Part shown: one piece after another, positions 33,684-42,938 of the stretch
Position numbering within the stretch: the stretch's first letter is position 1
Layout: every line of letters starts with the position of its first letter
Assembly: GCF_009696465.1 (NCBI RefSeq)
Contig: NZ_VULX01000016.1
Span: forward strand, 1-63,545
Reading direction: 5' to 3'
Source: Inconstantimicrobium porci
Lineage (GTDB): Bacteria; Bacillota; Clostridia; Clostridiales; Clostridiaceae
Length of the DNA: 63,545 nucleotides
The notes under the pieces: model-generated
Seen by the model: the letters and a program-made list of their open reading frames with translations, nothing else
Databases searched by the model: none
Told to the model about the DNA's origin: nothing
Position numbers and translations under genes: made by a program

Positions 33684-34235
33684 ATGAACAAAATAATGGT
33701 TATGCTGGCAGATGGATTTGAAGAAGTAGAAGCATTAACAGTAGTTGATGTACTTAGAAGAGCAGATGTTCAGTGTGATATGGTATCTATTGATGAAAAT
33801 AGAAATGTTGCAGGATCACATAAGATAACAGTTAGATCAGATTATTCAATTGATGAGGTAAATACAAGTGAATATGATGGTATTGTACTTCCTGGAGGAA
33901 TGCCTGGAGCAGTAAACCTTAGAAATAGTATAAAGGTTGTTGAAACTGTTAAGGATTATTATTCTACAGGAAAGATTGTAGCAGCAATATGTGCAGCACC
34001 AATAGTCTTAGACAAGGCAGGAATAATAGCAGGAAAAAGAATAACATCCTATCCTTCATTTGAAAGCCAGCTTAGAAACTGTATATACTGTCAGGATACT
34101 GTATGTATTGACAATCATATTATTACAAGTAGAGGGCCTTCTACAGCTTTAGCCTTTGCATATGAAATACTTAATGCCATAGGTAAGGAAAAAGAAGCAG
34201 AAGAACTTAAAGAAGGTATGTTATATAATTTATAA
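33684..34235 (+). CDS. DJ-1/PfpI (YajL-like) family protein
   Basis: A 183-residue class I glutamine-amidotransferase-like protein. Key features are the acidic residue in DGFEEVEAL (Glu ~16), the nucleophile-elbow cysteine in AAICAAPIVL and LPGGMPGAVNL. Length and motifs match the DJ-1/YajL subgroup, often misnamed thiazole biosynthesis protein ThiJ. Roles proposed for the family include protein or metabolite repair. The gene starts 18 bases after parC behind AAAGGAG and may be read from the same promoter. A terminator follows. Confidence 0.88.
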   Translation: MNKIMVMLADGFEEVEALTVVDVLRRADVQCDMVSIDENRNVAGSHKITVRSDYSIDEVNTSEYDGIVLPGGMPGAVNLRNSIKVVETVKDYYSTGKIVAAICAAPIVLDKAGIIAGKRITSYPSFESQLRNCIYCQDTVCIDNHIITSRGPSTALAFAYEILNAIGKEKEAEELKEGMLYNL

Positions 34236-34258
34236 AAATAATATAATTAATATGTATT

Positions 34259-34297
34259 GCAAATTCTCCTCGCATGTGTCTGGAGAATTTGCATTTT
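34259..34297 (+). terminator. Terminator after the DJ-1 gene
   Basis: GCAAATTCTCC and GGAGAATTTGC pair perfectly around a 12-base loop. The downstream tract is T-rich though not pure. Confidence 0.8.
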
Positions 34298-34334
34298 AAA
34301 TTTTTAAAATAATTAACGAGTTGGGGAATGTATT

Positions 34335-35543
34335 TTGAAAAGTATTATATTAAATAATGGTGTGAAGCTTATATATAAAAAAACAGAGAGTAGTCTAACT
34401 TCGTTTTGTATTGGATTTAATGCAGGGGCAGATAAAGAAGATAATGACAGCATAGGTGCTGCCCATGCAGTTGAACATATGGTATTTAAAGGTACAGATT
34501 CAAGAAGTGAAGAAGAAATAAATAAGAAATGTGATGAACTTTTTGCCTTTAATAATGCTATGACTAACTTTCCATATGTCATATATTACGGAGTATGCAG
34601 CAATGAAGATTTTGAAGAAGGGTTTGAATTATACAGTGATATAGTAATTAATCCTAAAATGAACTTTGCGTTTGAAGAAGAGATGAGTGTTATAAGGACA
34701 GAAAGCAGGGAATGGAAGGAAGATATTGACCAGTATTGTGAAGATGAACTTTATTATAATGCATTTAAAAGCAGAAGAATGAAAAAAATCATCATCGGTG
34801 ATAAAGAAGATATTGAAAAGATTACTCAAGAGTCATTGGTTAAGTTTTATAATAAGTATTATGTGGGATTAAACTGTACAGTTTCAGTTGTTACTTCTCT
34901 TGATTTTGATGAGGTTAAAAAATTATCAGAGAGAACAATAGGTATTATGAAAAGAGGAAATCAAAAAGAGTATGAATATAATTACGAATTTGATAATCCA
35001 CAATGTTTTAATAAAAACATTGAAGGTTTTACGGGAGCAAAAATACAGTACTGTTTTGATATAAGTGATTTAAATGATGATGAAATTGAAGCAATGAGAA
35101 TATTTAATGCATATTTTGGTGAAGGTGTATCATGTGTTCTTTATGATAATCTAAGAACTAAACATGGTTATGTATATGATGTTTCTTCTGAAGTAAAGAA
35201 TGAAAGTGGCATTAAGTTGTTCACAATAAAAGCTAGTACATCAAAAGATAAAATAAATGACGTAAAAGCATTAATAGATAATATAATAAAAGATGTACAG
35301 TGTGGAAATATTTCAATTAATAATGATGATATTAAAAATCTATATAAAAGAATTATTAGAAAAAGAAATATGGATGTTGAACGTGGAATAATTATGGCTG
35401 TAAGGCTTACAACATATAATATAATGTATGGTAATGAGCAGAAGCTTGTTAATGAACTTGAGGGCAGATATGATATTATCAGTAATTTAAATGATATAGT
35501 AAAACATGTGTTTAGAAAATCGGCTGTGCAGATAATAAGATAG
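34335..35543 (+). CDS. M16-family zinc peptidase
   Basis: A 402-residue protein with the inverted zinc motif HAVEH (AAHAVEHMVFKGT, about residue 44) and the distal glutamate region EEEMSVIRTESREW. Two M16 half-domains follow (residues ~1-190 and ~200-400). Bacterial M16 enzymes act on signal or processing peptides; the substrate here is unknown. There is no second M16 gene beside it, although many members come in pairs. The start is a TTG (34335) with GGGG 8 bases upstream; no in-frame ATG fits the conserved N-terminus. Confidence 0.85.
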   Translation: MKSIILNNGVKLIYKKTESSLTSFCIGFNAGADKEDNDSIGAAHAVEHMVFKGTDSRSEEEINKKCDELFAFNNAMTNFPYVIYYGVCSNEDFEEGFELYSDIVINPKMNFAFEEEMSVIRTESREWKEDIDQYCEDELYYNAFKSRRMKKIIIGDKEDIEKITQESLVKFYNKYYVGLNCTVSVVTSLDFDEVKKLSERTIGIMKRGNQKEYEYNYEFDNPQCFNKNIEGFTGAKIQYCFDISDLNDDEIEAMRIFNAYFGEGVSCVLYDNLRTKHGYVYDVSSEVKNESGIKLFTIKASTSKDKINDVKALIDNIIKDVQCGNISINNDDIKNLYKRIIRKRNMDVERGIIMAVRLTTYNIMYGNEQKLVNELEGRYDIISNLNDIVKHVFRKSAVQIIR

Positions 35544-35558
35544 TTAGGAGATTTATTC

Positions 35559-37340
35559 ATGAAAGAAAAGTGGTTTTTAATCAATGAAAAAGATGAAAAA
35601 GAATATATTGATAAGCTGATGAAAGACATAAATATAGATTATTATACTGCAAAACTGCTTGTTAACAGAGGAATAAAAGATACAACTGAAGCATATGATT
35701 TTCTTCATCCTAGCATGAATGAATTCCATGACGGATTTTTAATGAAAGATATGGATAAGGCTGTTGATATAATAAGCAGTGCAATTATAAGTCAGAGTAA
35801 GATTGCTATTTATGGTGATTACGATTGTGACGGTGTAATGAGCACAGTTATACTTTATAAAGGACTAAGTACTTTAAAGGCTGACTTCAAGTATCATATT
35901 CCTGACAGGGAACTTGAAGGATATGGTATGAACTGTGAGCGGATAAAGAAACTTAATGAAGAAGGCTGTGAAGTAATCCTTACATGTGATAATGGTATAG
36001 CGGCATTTGAAGAAGTAGCACTTGCAAAATCACTTGGTATGAAAGTCGTTGTAACAGATCACCATGATATTCCTATGTTTGATGATGATGGTGTCATGGT
36101 AAAAAGAATGCCAGAAGCTGATGCGGTTATTGATATAAAAAGAGAAGACTGCAGATATCCGTTTAAAAATCTCTGCGGAGCAGCTACTGCACTTAAGCTT
36201 ATCAAGTGTTTATATGAGAAGTTTGATATTCATAATGATAAGTGGAAGGAACTTATACAGTTTGCTGCCATTGCAACAGTATGCGATGTTGTTGATCTTA
36301 AAGATGAAAACAGAATGATTGTCAAATTTGGTCTTAAACAAATTGAAAATACTGATAATGTAGGGCTGAAATGTTTAATTGAAGAAACTGGCTTAAAAGA
36401 CAGAAAAATAACTGCTACTCACCTTGGGTTTGTTATTGGACCTAGTATAAACGCTACAGGAAGACTTGAGAGTGCAAGCATATCAGTAGAATTATTTACC
36501 TGCAATGATATAGATAAAGCAAAAGAATTATCAAAGAAACTTGTAGATCTAAACAGGGAAAGACAGGAACTTACTACAGACAGCATTGAATCAGTTAATA
36601 AGTATATTGAAGATAATAATATGCAGAACGATAAAGTGTTGCTTGTTTATAGTGGGGAGATACATGAAAGTATAGCTGGTATAGTTGCTGGAAAGATAAA
36701 AGAAAAATACTATAGACCTACAATTATTATGACTCGTGGAAATACGATACCAAAGGGCTCAGGAAGAAGTATAGATGAATACAATATTTTTGAAGAACTT
36801 TCAAAGTGTAAGGAATATCTTGAAAAGTTTGGGGGGCATCCTATGGCAGCAGGACTTTCTGTGAAAGAAGAAAACTTGTCAAAGCTTAGAAATAAACTTC
36901 TTGCAAATTGCAGGCTGACAGAAGTTGATCTTATGCCTAAGGTAAGGATTGATTTTAGATTTCCAATAGAAAATATTAATGATAAAATCATAGAGGTCGT
37001 AGAAAACATAAAACCATATGGTAAAGGAAATCCTGCACCAATAATGGCTGAAAGAAATCTTAGAGTTACAAGGGTATGGATACTTGGAAAAGATAAAAAT
37101 GTTATCAAGTTCAGAATAGCAATGAAAAATAGTTACAAAACAATTGATGCTATTGGATTTGGCAATATAATCGATAACTTTAAGAGCATGTATGAAGAAA
37201 AGTATGGTGAAGAAGCTCTGCTTAAAGTACTGGACAGCAGCTATGCAGATTTCAACATGGATATTATTTATGTTCCAAGTATAAATGAGTATAATGGAAT
37301 AAGAAGCTATCAGCTTGACATAAAATCTATAAGACTATAA
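35559..37340 (+). CDS. recJ: Single-stranded-DNA exonuclease RecJ
   Basis: A 593-residue DHH-family 5'-3' exonuclease used in recombination and mismatch repair. Metal-binding motifs are YGDYDCDGVMS, LTCDNGI and VTDHHDIP. The DHHA1 motif appears as SGRSIDEYNIFEEL and KFGGHPMAAGLS, and a C-terminal OB-fold region follows. Length is typical. AGGAG precedes the ATG. It begins 16 bases after the M16 gene and probably shares its transcript. Confidence 0.93.
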   Translation: MKEKWFLINEKDEKEYIDKLMKDINIDYYTAKLLVNRGIKDTTEAYDFLHPSMNEFHDGFLMKDMDKAVDIISSAIISQSKIAIYGDYDCDGVMSTVILYKGLSTLKADFKYHIPDRELEGYGMNCERIKKLNEEGCEVILTCDNGIAAFEEVALAKSLGMKVVVTDHHDIPMFDDDGVMVKRMPEADAVIDIKREDCRYPFKNLCGAATALKLIKCLYEKFDIHNDKWKELIQFAAIATVCDVVDLKDENRMIVKFGLKQIENTDNVGLKCLIEETGLKDRKITATHLGFVIGPSINATGRLESASISVELFTCNDIDKAKELSKKLVDLNRERQELTTDSIESVNKYIEDNNMQNDKVLLVYSGEIHESIAGIVAGKIKEKYYRPTIIMTRGNTIPKGSGRSIDEYNIFEELSKCKEYLEKFGGHPMAAGLSVKEENLSKLRNKLLANCRLTEVDLMPKVRIDFRFPIENINDKIIEVVENIKPYGKGNPAPIMAERNLRVTRVWILGKDKNVIKFRIAMKNSYKTIDAIGFGNIIDNFKSMYEEKYGEEALLKVLDSSYADFNMDIIYVPSINEYNGIRSYQLDIKSIRL

Positions 37341-37557
37341 TTTATGATGTATAATTTATAGTGTATAATTTCGGATTGAACTCCTTAAGGGAGTTCTTAA
37401 AACAGAACTTTGCTAAAGCGCAGTTCTTATTATGATGAAAGCAGGTGAAATTACGTTTAGTAATTTCACAGGAGGCTTGAAGGAGAATCCTCCATTGCAA
37501 TTAAGAAATCAGTTTACTGATTTCATCCTGAATTATACATTCTACATTATAAATTTT
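37338..37557 (+). repeat. Hairpin-element family, copy 3 (~220 bp)
   Basis: The left arm ends GTATAATTTCGGAT and the right arm is its imperfect inverse ending in ATAATGTAGAATG-like sequence (read on minus). Hairpins are AACTCC/GGGAGTT, AGAACT/AGTTCT, GTGAAATTAC-GTTTA-GTAATTTCAC (37445-37469), GGAG/CTCC and GAAATCAG/CTGATTTC. It starts at the recJ stop codon and ends 25 bases before murG. Nothing else is in this gap. Confidence 0.8.
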
Positions 37558-37581
37558 AAATTAATATGAGGAGTGAATATT

Positions 37582-38664
37582 TTGAGTAAATATAAAATAA
37601 TTATGACTGGTGGGGGATCTGCTGGGCATGTAACACCTAACATAGCAATTATGCCTTTATTAAAGAGTAAGGGATTCGAGATAAAATATATTGGCTCTAA
37701 GAACGGTATTGAAAAAGAGATAATAGGAAAAACTGATATACCATACTATTCAATATCATCAGGTAAGTTAAGAAGATATTTTGATCTTAAAAACTTTTCA
37801 GATCCTTTTAAGGTTATAAAGGGAGTATTTGATTCAATGAGAATATTAAGAAAAGAAAAACCTGATATCATTTTTTCTAAGGGTGGTTTTGTAAGCGTAC
37901 CTGTAGTTATGGCTGCGCATTTTAAGGGAATTCCAGTTGTATCTCATGAATCAGATATGACACCAGGACTTGCAAATAAATTAGCAGCACCTTTCTGCAG
38001 CAAACTTTGTGTTACTTTCCCAGAAAGTCTTAAGTATATTAAGGATAATAAGGGAATAATTACTGGAACACCTATTAGAAAAGAACTTTATGATGGCAAT
38101 GCAGAAAGAGGAAGAAAATTTTGTGGTTTTACAGATAATAGACCAGTTCTTCTTGTAGTAGGGGGAAGTCTTGGGTCTAAATTCTTAAATGATACAATAA
38201 GGGCAGTTGTTAATGATGTAATTAAGCATATGAATGTTGTTCATATATGTGGAAAAGGAAATATTGATAAATCTCTTAATGGTCTTAAAGGCTATAAGCA
38301 GTTTGAATATGTGAGTGCAGAGATGGCTGATATATTTAAAATGGCTGATTATATTATTTCAAGAGCAGGTGCAAATTCAATTTTTGAAATTCTTGCACTC
38401 AAGAAACCCAATATACTTATTCCGCTTTCAAGAAATGCTTCAAGAGGTGATCAGATATTGAATTCAAAATCATTTGAAAAAGCTGGTTATAGCATAGTTA
38501 TTGAAGAAGAAGAACTTACAAAAGAAAAGCTTATGAGTGCGATAGATAATCTTAAGAATAACAAATCATCTTATATTGAGGCTATGGAAAAGTCAGAGTA
38601 TGGCAACGGAAGCGAGAAAATAGTTAATGTAATAATTGAATCAATGAAGTGTAAAAAGATGTAA
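37582..38664 (+). CDS. murG: UDP-GlcNAc--lipid I GlcNAc transferase MurG
   Basis: A 360-residue GT28 glycosyltransferase that adds GlcNAc to lipid I on the inner face of the membrane to form lipid II for peptidoglycan. Motifs are [12 protein letters not shown] (G loop 1), [37 protein letters not shown] (G loop) and [10 protein letters not shown] (UDP-GlcNAc site). The TTG at 37582 is 8 bases after AGGAG and fits the family N-terminus; the GTG at 37573 would overlap the ribosome binding site. It is separated from any division cluster here. Confidence 0.93.
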   Translation: MSKYKIIMTGGGSAGHVTPNIAIMPLLKSKGFEIKYIGSKNGIEKEIIGKTDIPYYSISSGKLRRYFDLKNFSDPFKVIKGVFDSMRILRKEKPDIIFSKGGFVSVPVVMAAHFKGIPVVSHESDMTPGLANKLAAPFCSKLCVTFPESLKYIKDNKGIITGTPIRKELYDGNAERGRKFCGFTDNRPVLLVVGGSLGSKFLNDTIRAVVNDVIKHMNVVHICGKGNIDKSLNGLKGYKQFEYVSAEMADIFKMADYIISRAGANSIFEILALKKPNILIPLSRNASRGDQILNSKSFEKAGYSIVIEEEELTKEKLMSAIDNLKNNKSSYIEAMEKSEYGNGSEKIVNVIIESMKCKKM

Positions 38665-38713
38665 AATAAAAAAGAAAATAGTTTATATTTTGGAATAATA
38701 TATAAATTAAGTC

Positions 38714-38785
38714 TTGAAAAATAAAAAACTGAGTGTATAATAAAATTGTGGATACAGGAACAAAAGAACGTTCCTGTGAACACAA
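38714..38785 (+). promoter_or_regulatory. Flavodoxin promoter and 5' stem-loop
   Basis: TTGAAA (38714-38719), 16 bases and TATAAT (38736-38741) form a promoter. Right at the expected transcript start lies TTGTG-N4-CAGGAAC / GTTCCTG-N4-CACAA (38746-38785), a two-tier hairpin with an 8-base loop and no T run. It is either a mRNA 5' stabiliser or a protein-binding palindrome; no known regulator site was matched. Confidence 0.55.
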
Positions 38786-38819
38786 TTTGTTAATTATTTA
38801 ACAAGAAATGAGGTGCCAT

Positions 38820-39242
38820 ATGAAAAAAATATGCATTATTTATTGGAGTTGTGGTGGAGCAGTAGAAACTTTAGCAAAGGAAATGAAAAAAACAGCTGAA
38901 AGCTTGGGTGAAAGCGTTTTAATGAAAAATGTGCAGGATGCTGAAATGGTCGATGTTTCCGATGCAGAGGTAATAGTACTTGGAAGTCCTTCAATGAATG
39001 ATGGTATGATTGAACAATATGATATGGAGCCTTTTGTAGACAATCTGAAAAACTTAAAAAATAAGGACAAGCAGGTTATTCTTTATGGAACATGCGCATT
39101 TAGTGAAGATGATTTTCTAGATGTATGGGAAAAAAGATTAACAGACTATGGCTTTAATGTAGTTGGAAAAATTGCTATAAAAGATTCTGGATCAGAAGAA
39201 GAAATTAGAATGTGTAGAAATATTATAGGGGAAAACTGTTAA
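38820..39242 (+). CDS. Flavodoxin
   Basis: A 140-residue FMN-binding electron carrier. The phosphate-binding loop is WSCGGAVETLA (a Clostridium-type variant of T-x-T-G-N-T). The isoalloxazine loops are LGSPSMNDGMIEQYDMEPF and YGTCAFSEDDFLDVWEKRL. Size fits short-chain flavodoxins. It can replace ferredoxin as the acceptor for pyruvate:ferredoxin oxidoreductase, whose gene lies next downstream. GAGGTG selects the ATG at 38820 over the one at 38808. Confidence 0.9.
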   Translation: MKKICIIYWSCGGAVETLAKEMKKTAESLGESVLMKNVQDAEMVDVSDAEVIVLGSPSMNDGMIEQYDMEPFVDNLKNLKNKDKQVILYGTCAFSEDDFLDVWEKRLTDYGFNVVGKIAIKDSGSEEEIRMCRNIIGENC

Positions 39243-39255
39243 ATTGTATTTTTTA

Positions 39256-39312
39256 TTTCTAAATTTAAACGATTTAGAAATACTTAAATAACAGGTTTGG
39301 ATAACCAAACCT
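39256..39312 (+). promoter_or_regulatory. Two inverted repeats between flavodoxin and nifJ
   Basis: TTTCTAAAT-N7-ATTTAGAAA (39256-39280) is a perfect 9-bp palindrome arm pair. AGGTTTGG-ATAA-CCAAACCT (39293-39312) is a perfect 8-bp hairpin ending 12 bases before the nifJ ribosome binding site. They may be operator and leader hairpin; neither has a T tract. Confidence 0.5.
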
Positions 39313-39339
39313 AAAATTAATTGAAAGAGGGGTTTAGAA

Positions 39340-42300
39340 ATGAGAAAAATGAAAACTATGGATGGAAATACTGCAGCAGCTCATGTATCATATGCATTTA
39401 CAGATGTTACTGCAATCTACCCTATAACACCATCTTCTCCTATGGCAGAACATGTTGATGAATGGGCTGCACAAGGAAGAAAAAACATATTTGGACAAAC
39501 AGTAAAGATAATGGAGATGCAATCAGAAGCAGGTGCTGCTGGTGCAGTACATGGTTCTTTACAGGCTGGAGCATTAACAACTACTTATACAGCATCACAA
39601 GGTTTATTACTTATGATACCAAACATGTATAAGATAGCTGGAGAATTATTACCAGGAGTATTCCATGTATCAGCTAGAGCATTAGCAACATCTTCACTTA
39701 ATATATTTGGTGATCACCAGGATGTTATGGCAACAAGACAGACTGGATTTGCAATGCTTGCAGAAGGATCAGTTCAAGAAGTTATGGATTTATCAGGAGT
39801 AGCTCATTTATCAGCTATCAAATCAAGAGTTCCATTTGTAAACTTTTTTGATGGATTTAGAACTTCTCATGAAATACAAAAAATCGAAGTCTTAGATTAT
39901 GATGAATTAAAGAGCTTAGTTGACTGGGATGCTCTTAATGCATTCAGAAACAGAGCATTAAATCCAAATCATCCAGTAACAAGAGGAACAGCTCAGAATG
40001 CTGATATTTATTTCCAGGAAAGAGAATCAGTTAATAAGTTCTATCAGGCAGTTCCAGAAATTGTTGAAGAATACATGGCTAAGATTAAAGATTTAACAGG
40101 AAGAGAATATCACTGCTTCGATTACTATGGTGCAGAAGATGCAGACAGAGTAATAATAGCTATGGGCTCTGTAACAGATGTTTGCGAAGAAACTGTAGAT
40201 TACTTAAATGCACATGGACAAAAAGTCGGAGTAGTTAAGGTGAGATTATATAGACCATTCTCAGTTGAAAGATTATTAGCAGCAGTTCCAAAGACTGTTA
40301 AGAAAATCGCAGTTCTTGATAAGACTAAGGAAGCTGGAAGCGATGGAGAACCTTTATACTTAGATGTTAGAAATGCATTCTATGGAAGAGAAAATGCTCC
40401 AGTAATAGTTGGAGGAAGATTTGGATTAGGCTCTAAAGATCCAGTTCCAGCTCATATCGCAGCAGTTTACGAAAACTTAGCTCAGGATGAACCAAAGAAT
40501 GGATTTACAATAGGAATTACAGATGATGTTACAAATACATCACTTGAAGTTCATGAAGATATAGATGCTACTCCAGAAGGAACTACAGCATGTAAGTTCT
40601 GGGGATTAGGATCAGATGGTACTGTTGGTGCTAACAAGAGTGCTATAAAGATTATAGGAGACCATACAGACATGTATGCTCAGGGATACTTCTTCTATGA
40701 TTCTAAGAAATCAGGTGGAATTACAGTATCTCATTTAAGATTTGGTAAGAAACCAATTAAGTCACCATATCTAATCAATAAGGCTGACTTTGTTGCATGC
40801 CACAATCAGGCATATGTTTACAAGTATAATGTACTTGATGGATTAAAGCCAAACTGCAGTTTCTTATTAAATACAATTTGGACTCCAGAAGAATTAGATG
40901 AAAAATTACCAGCATCATATAAGAGATTTATAGCTAACAACAACATTAAGTTCTACACATTAAATGCTGTTAAGATAGCTCAGGAAATCGGACTTGGTGG
41001 AAGAATCAATATGATTATGCAGTCAGCATTCTTCAAGATTGCTAACATAATTCCACTTGATGATGCAATTAAGTATTTAAAGGATGCAGTTGTTACTTCT
41101 TATGGAAGAAAGGGACAGAAGGTTGTTGACATGAACAACGCTGCTATAGATAAGGGAGTTGAATCAATAGTTAAGATTGATGTTCCTGAATCTTGGAAGA
41201 CTGCAGAAGATGCTCCAGAAGCTCCAATTAAGCATGCATCAGACTTTGTTAAAGATATAGTAATACCAATGAATAGACAAGAAGGAGACAAGCTTCCTGT
41301 TTCAGCATTCGTTGGAATGGAAGATGGTACATTTGAACCAGGAACAGCTGCTTTCGAAAAGAGAGGAATTGCTGTTAATGTTCCAGAATGGGATTCAGAA
41401 AAATGTATCCAATGTAACCAATGTTCATTTGCTTGTCCTCATGCAGCTATTAGACCAGTTCTATTAACTGAAGAAGAAGCTAAGAAAGCTCCAGCTTCTG
41501 TTACTGCAGTAGACGCAAGAGCATTAAAGACAGAAACACCATTAAAATATGTTATGGCTGTTACTCCTCTTGATTGTACAGGATGCGGAAACTGTGCTGA
41601 AATTTGTCCAGCTCCAGGAAAAGCTCTTGTTATGAAGCCACAGGAAAGCCAGCATGATCAAATTGAGGCTTGGGATTATTTAATGTATGACGTAGCTCCA
41701 AAGGCTAATCCAATGAATAAGAAGACTGTTAAGGGTTCTCAATTTGAAAAACCATTACTTGAGTTCTCAGGTGCTTGTGCAGGTTGTGGAGAAACTCCAT
41801 ATGCTAAGACTATAACTCAGTTATTTGGTGATAGAATGATGGTTGCTAATGCAACTGGATGTTCATCAATTTGGGGAGGTTCTGCTCCTTCAACTCCATA
41901 TACAGTTAACCATAAAGGACAAGGTCCTGCTTGGGCAAACTCATTATTTGAAGATAATGCTGAGTTTGGATTAGGTATGTATCTAGGAGTTAAAGCTATA
42001 AGAGAAAGAATAGCAGAAAACATGAACATTCTATTAGAAGCAGGAGTTGACGGTGAAGCTAAAGCTGCTGTTGAAGACTGGTTAGCTAATATGAATGAAG
42101 GAGAAGGAACTAGAGAAAGAGCTGAAAGACTTGAAAAAGCACTAGAAGCACTTGATACTCCAGAAGCAAAAGCTATACTTGAAGATAAAGAATACTTCAT
42201 TAAGAGATCTAATTGGATCTTCGGAGGAGATGGATGGGCTTACGATATCGGATACGGTGGAGTTGACCATGTATTAGCTAGTGGAGAAGATGTAAATATT

Positions 42301-42855
42301 ATGGTATTTGATACAGAAGTTTATTCAAATACAGGTGGACAGTCTTCTAAGTCTACACCAACAGCTGCAATTGCAAAATTTGCTGCAAGTGGTAAGAAGA
42401 CTAAGAAGAAAGACCTTGGAATGATGGCAATGAGCTATGGATATGTTTATGTTGCTCAGATTGATATTGGAGCAGATAAGAACCAGGCTATAAAGGCTAT
42501 TGCAGAAGCAGAAGCTTACCATGGTCCATCATTAATCATAGGATATGCTCCATGTATTAACCACGGAATTAAGATTGGTATGGGTAAATCACCAGTTGAA
42601 GCTAAGAAAGCAGTTGAATGTGGATATTGGAACTTATATAGATTTAACCCAACATTAAAGGATGAAGGAAAGAATCCATTCTCATTAGATTCTAATCCAG
42701 AACCAAAAGGAGATTTCAAAGAGTTCTTACTTGGTGAAGTTAGATATGCTTCATTAGCTAAAGCATTCCCAGAAAAAGCAGAAGCATTATTTAAAAAGAC
42801 TCATGCAGATGCTATGGAAAGATTAGCAAATTACAGAAAGTTAGCTGGAAAGTAA
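39340..42855 (+). CDS. nifJ: Pyruvate:ferredoxin (flavodoxin) oxidoreductase
   Basis: A 1171-residue single-chain PFOR converting pyruvate and CoA to acetyl-CoA, CO2 and reduced ferredoxin. Domain order: alpha (MDGNTAAAHVSYAFTD...), gamma (middle), delta with two 4Fe-4S motifs CIQCNQCSFACPHAAI and CTGCGNCAEICPAPGKAL, and beta with the cluster cysteines (GACAGCGETPY, ATGCSSIWGG) and the TPP motif GGDGWAYDIGYGG..NIMVFDTEVYSNTGGQ. All metal and TPP ligands seen are intact. Codon use is highly biased, as expected for an abundant enzyme. It is a central enzyme of clostridial energy metabolism and follows the flavodoxin gene. Confidence 0.97.
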   Translation: MRKMKTMDGNTAAAHVSYAFTDVTAIYPITPSSPMAEHVDEWAAQGRKNIFGQTVKIMEMQSEAGAAGAVHGSLQAGALTTTYTASQGLLLMIPNMYKIAGELLPGVFHVSARALATSSLNIFGDHQDVMATRQTGFAMLAEGSVQEVMDLSGVAHLSAIKSRVPFVNFFDGFRTSHEIQKIEVLDYDELKSLVDWDALNAFRNRALNPNHPVTRGTAQNADIYFQERESVNKFYQAVPEIVEEYMAKIKDLTGREYHCFDYYGAEDADRVIIAMGSVTDVCEETVDYLNAHGQKVGVVKVRLYRPFSVERLLAAVPKTVKKIAVLDKTKEAGSDGEPLYLDVRNAFYGRENAPVIVGGRFGLGSKDPVPAHIAAVYENLAQDEPKNGFTIGITDDVTNTSLEVHEDIDATPEGTTACKFWGLGSDGTVGANKSAIKIIGDHTDMYAQGYFFYDSKKSGGITVSHLRFGKKPIKSPYLINKADFVACHNQAYVYKYNVLDGLKPNCSFLLNTIWTPEELDEKLPASYKRFIANNNIKFYTLNAVKIAQEIGLGGRINMIMQSAFFKIANIIPLDDAIKYLKDAVVTSYGRKGQKVVDMNNAAIDKGVESIVKIDVPESWKTAEDAPEAPIKHASDFVKDIVIPMNRQEGDKLPVSAFVGMEDGTFEPGTAAFEKRGIAVNVPEWDSEKCIQCNQCSFACPHAAIRPVLLTEEEAKKAPASVTAVDARALKTETPLKYVMAVTPLDCTGCGNCAEICPAPGKALVMKPQESQHDQIEAWDYLMYDVAPKANPMNKKTVKGSQFEKPLLEFSGACAGCGETPYAKTITQLFGDRMMVANATGCSSIWGGSAPSTPYTVNHKGQGPAWANSLFEDNAEFGLGMYLGVKAIRERIAENMNILLEAGVDGEAKAAVEDWLANMNEGEGTRERAERLEKALEALDTPEAKAILEDKEYFIKRSNWIFGGDGWAYDIGYGGVDHVLASGEDVNIMVFDTEVYSNTGGQSSKSTPTAAIAKFAASGKKTKKKDLGMMAMSYGYVYVAQIDIGADKNQAIKAIAEAEAYHGPSLIIGYAPCINHGIKIGMGKSPVEAKKAVECGYWNLYRFNPTLKDEGKNPFSLDSNPEPKGDFKEFLLGEVRYASLAKAFPEKAEALFKKTHADAMERLANYRKLAGK

Positions 42856-42885
42856 TCCACTAAAAATAGATTGAATTTAGGAAAA

Positions 42886-42923
42886 AGTCCTTGGTAGAGA
42901 GCAATCTCTATCAGGGATTTTTT
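42886..42923 (+). terminator. Terminator of nifJ
   Basis: AGTCCTTGGTAGAGA and TCTCTATCAGGGATT pair (with G-T pairs) around GCAA, followed by seven T. Confidence 0.92.
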
Positions 42924-42938
42924 TATTAGTTTAGAGCT

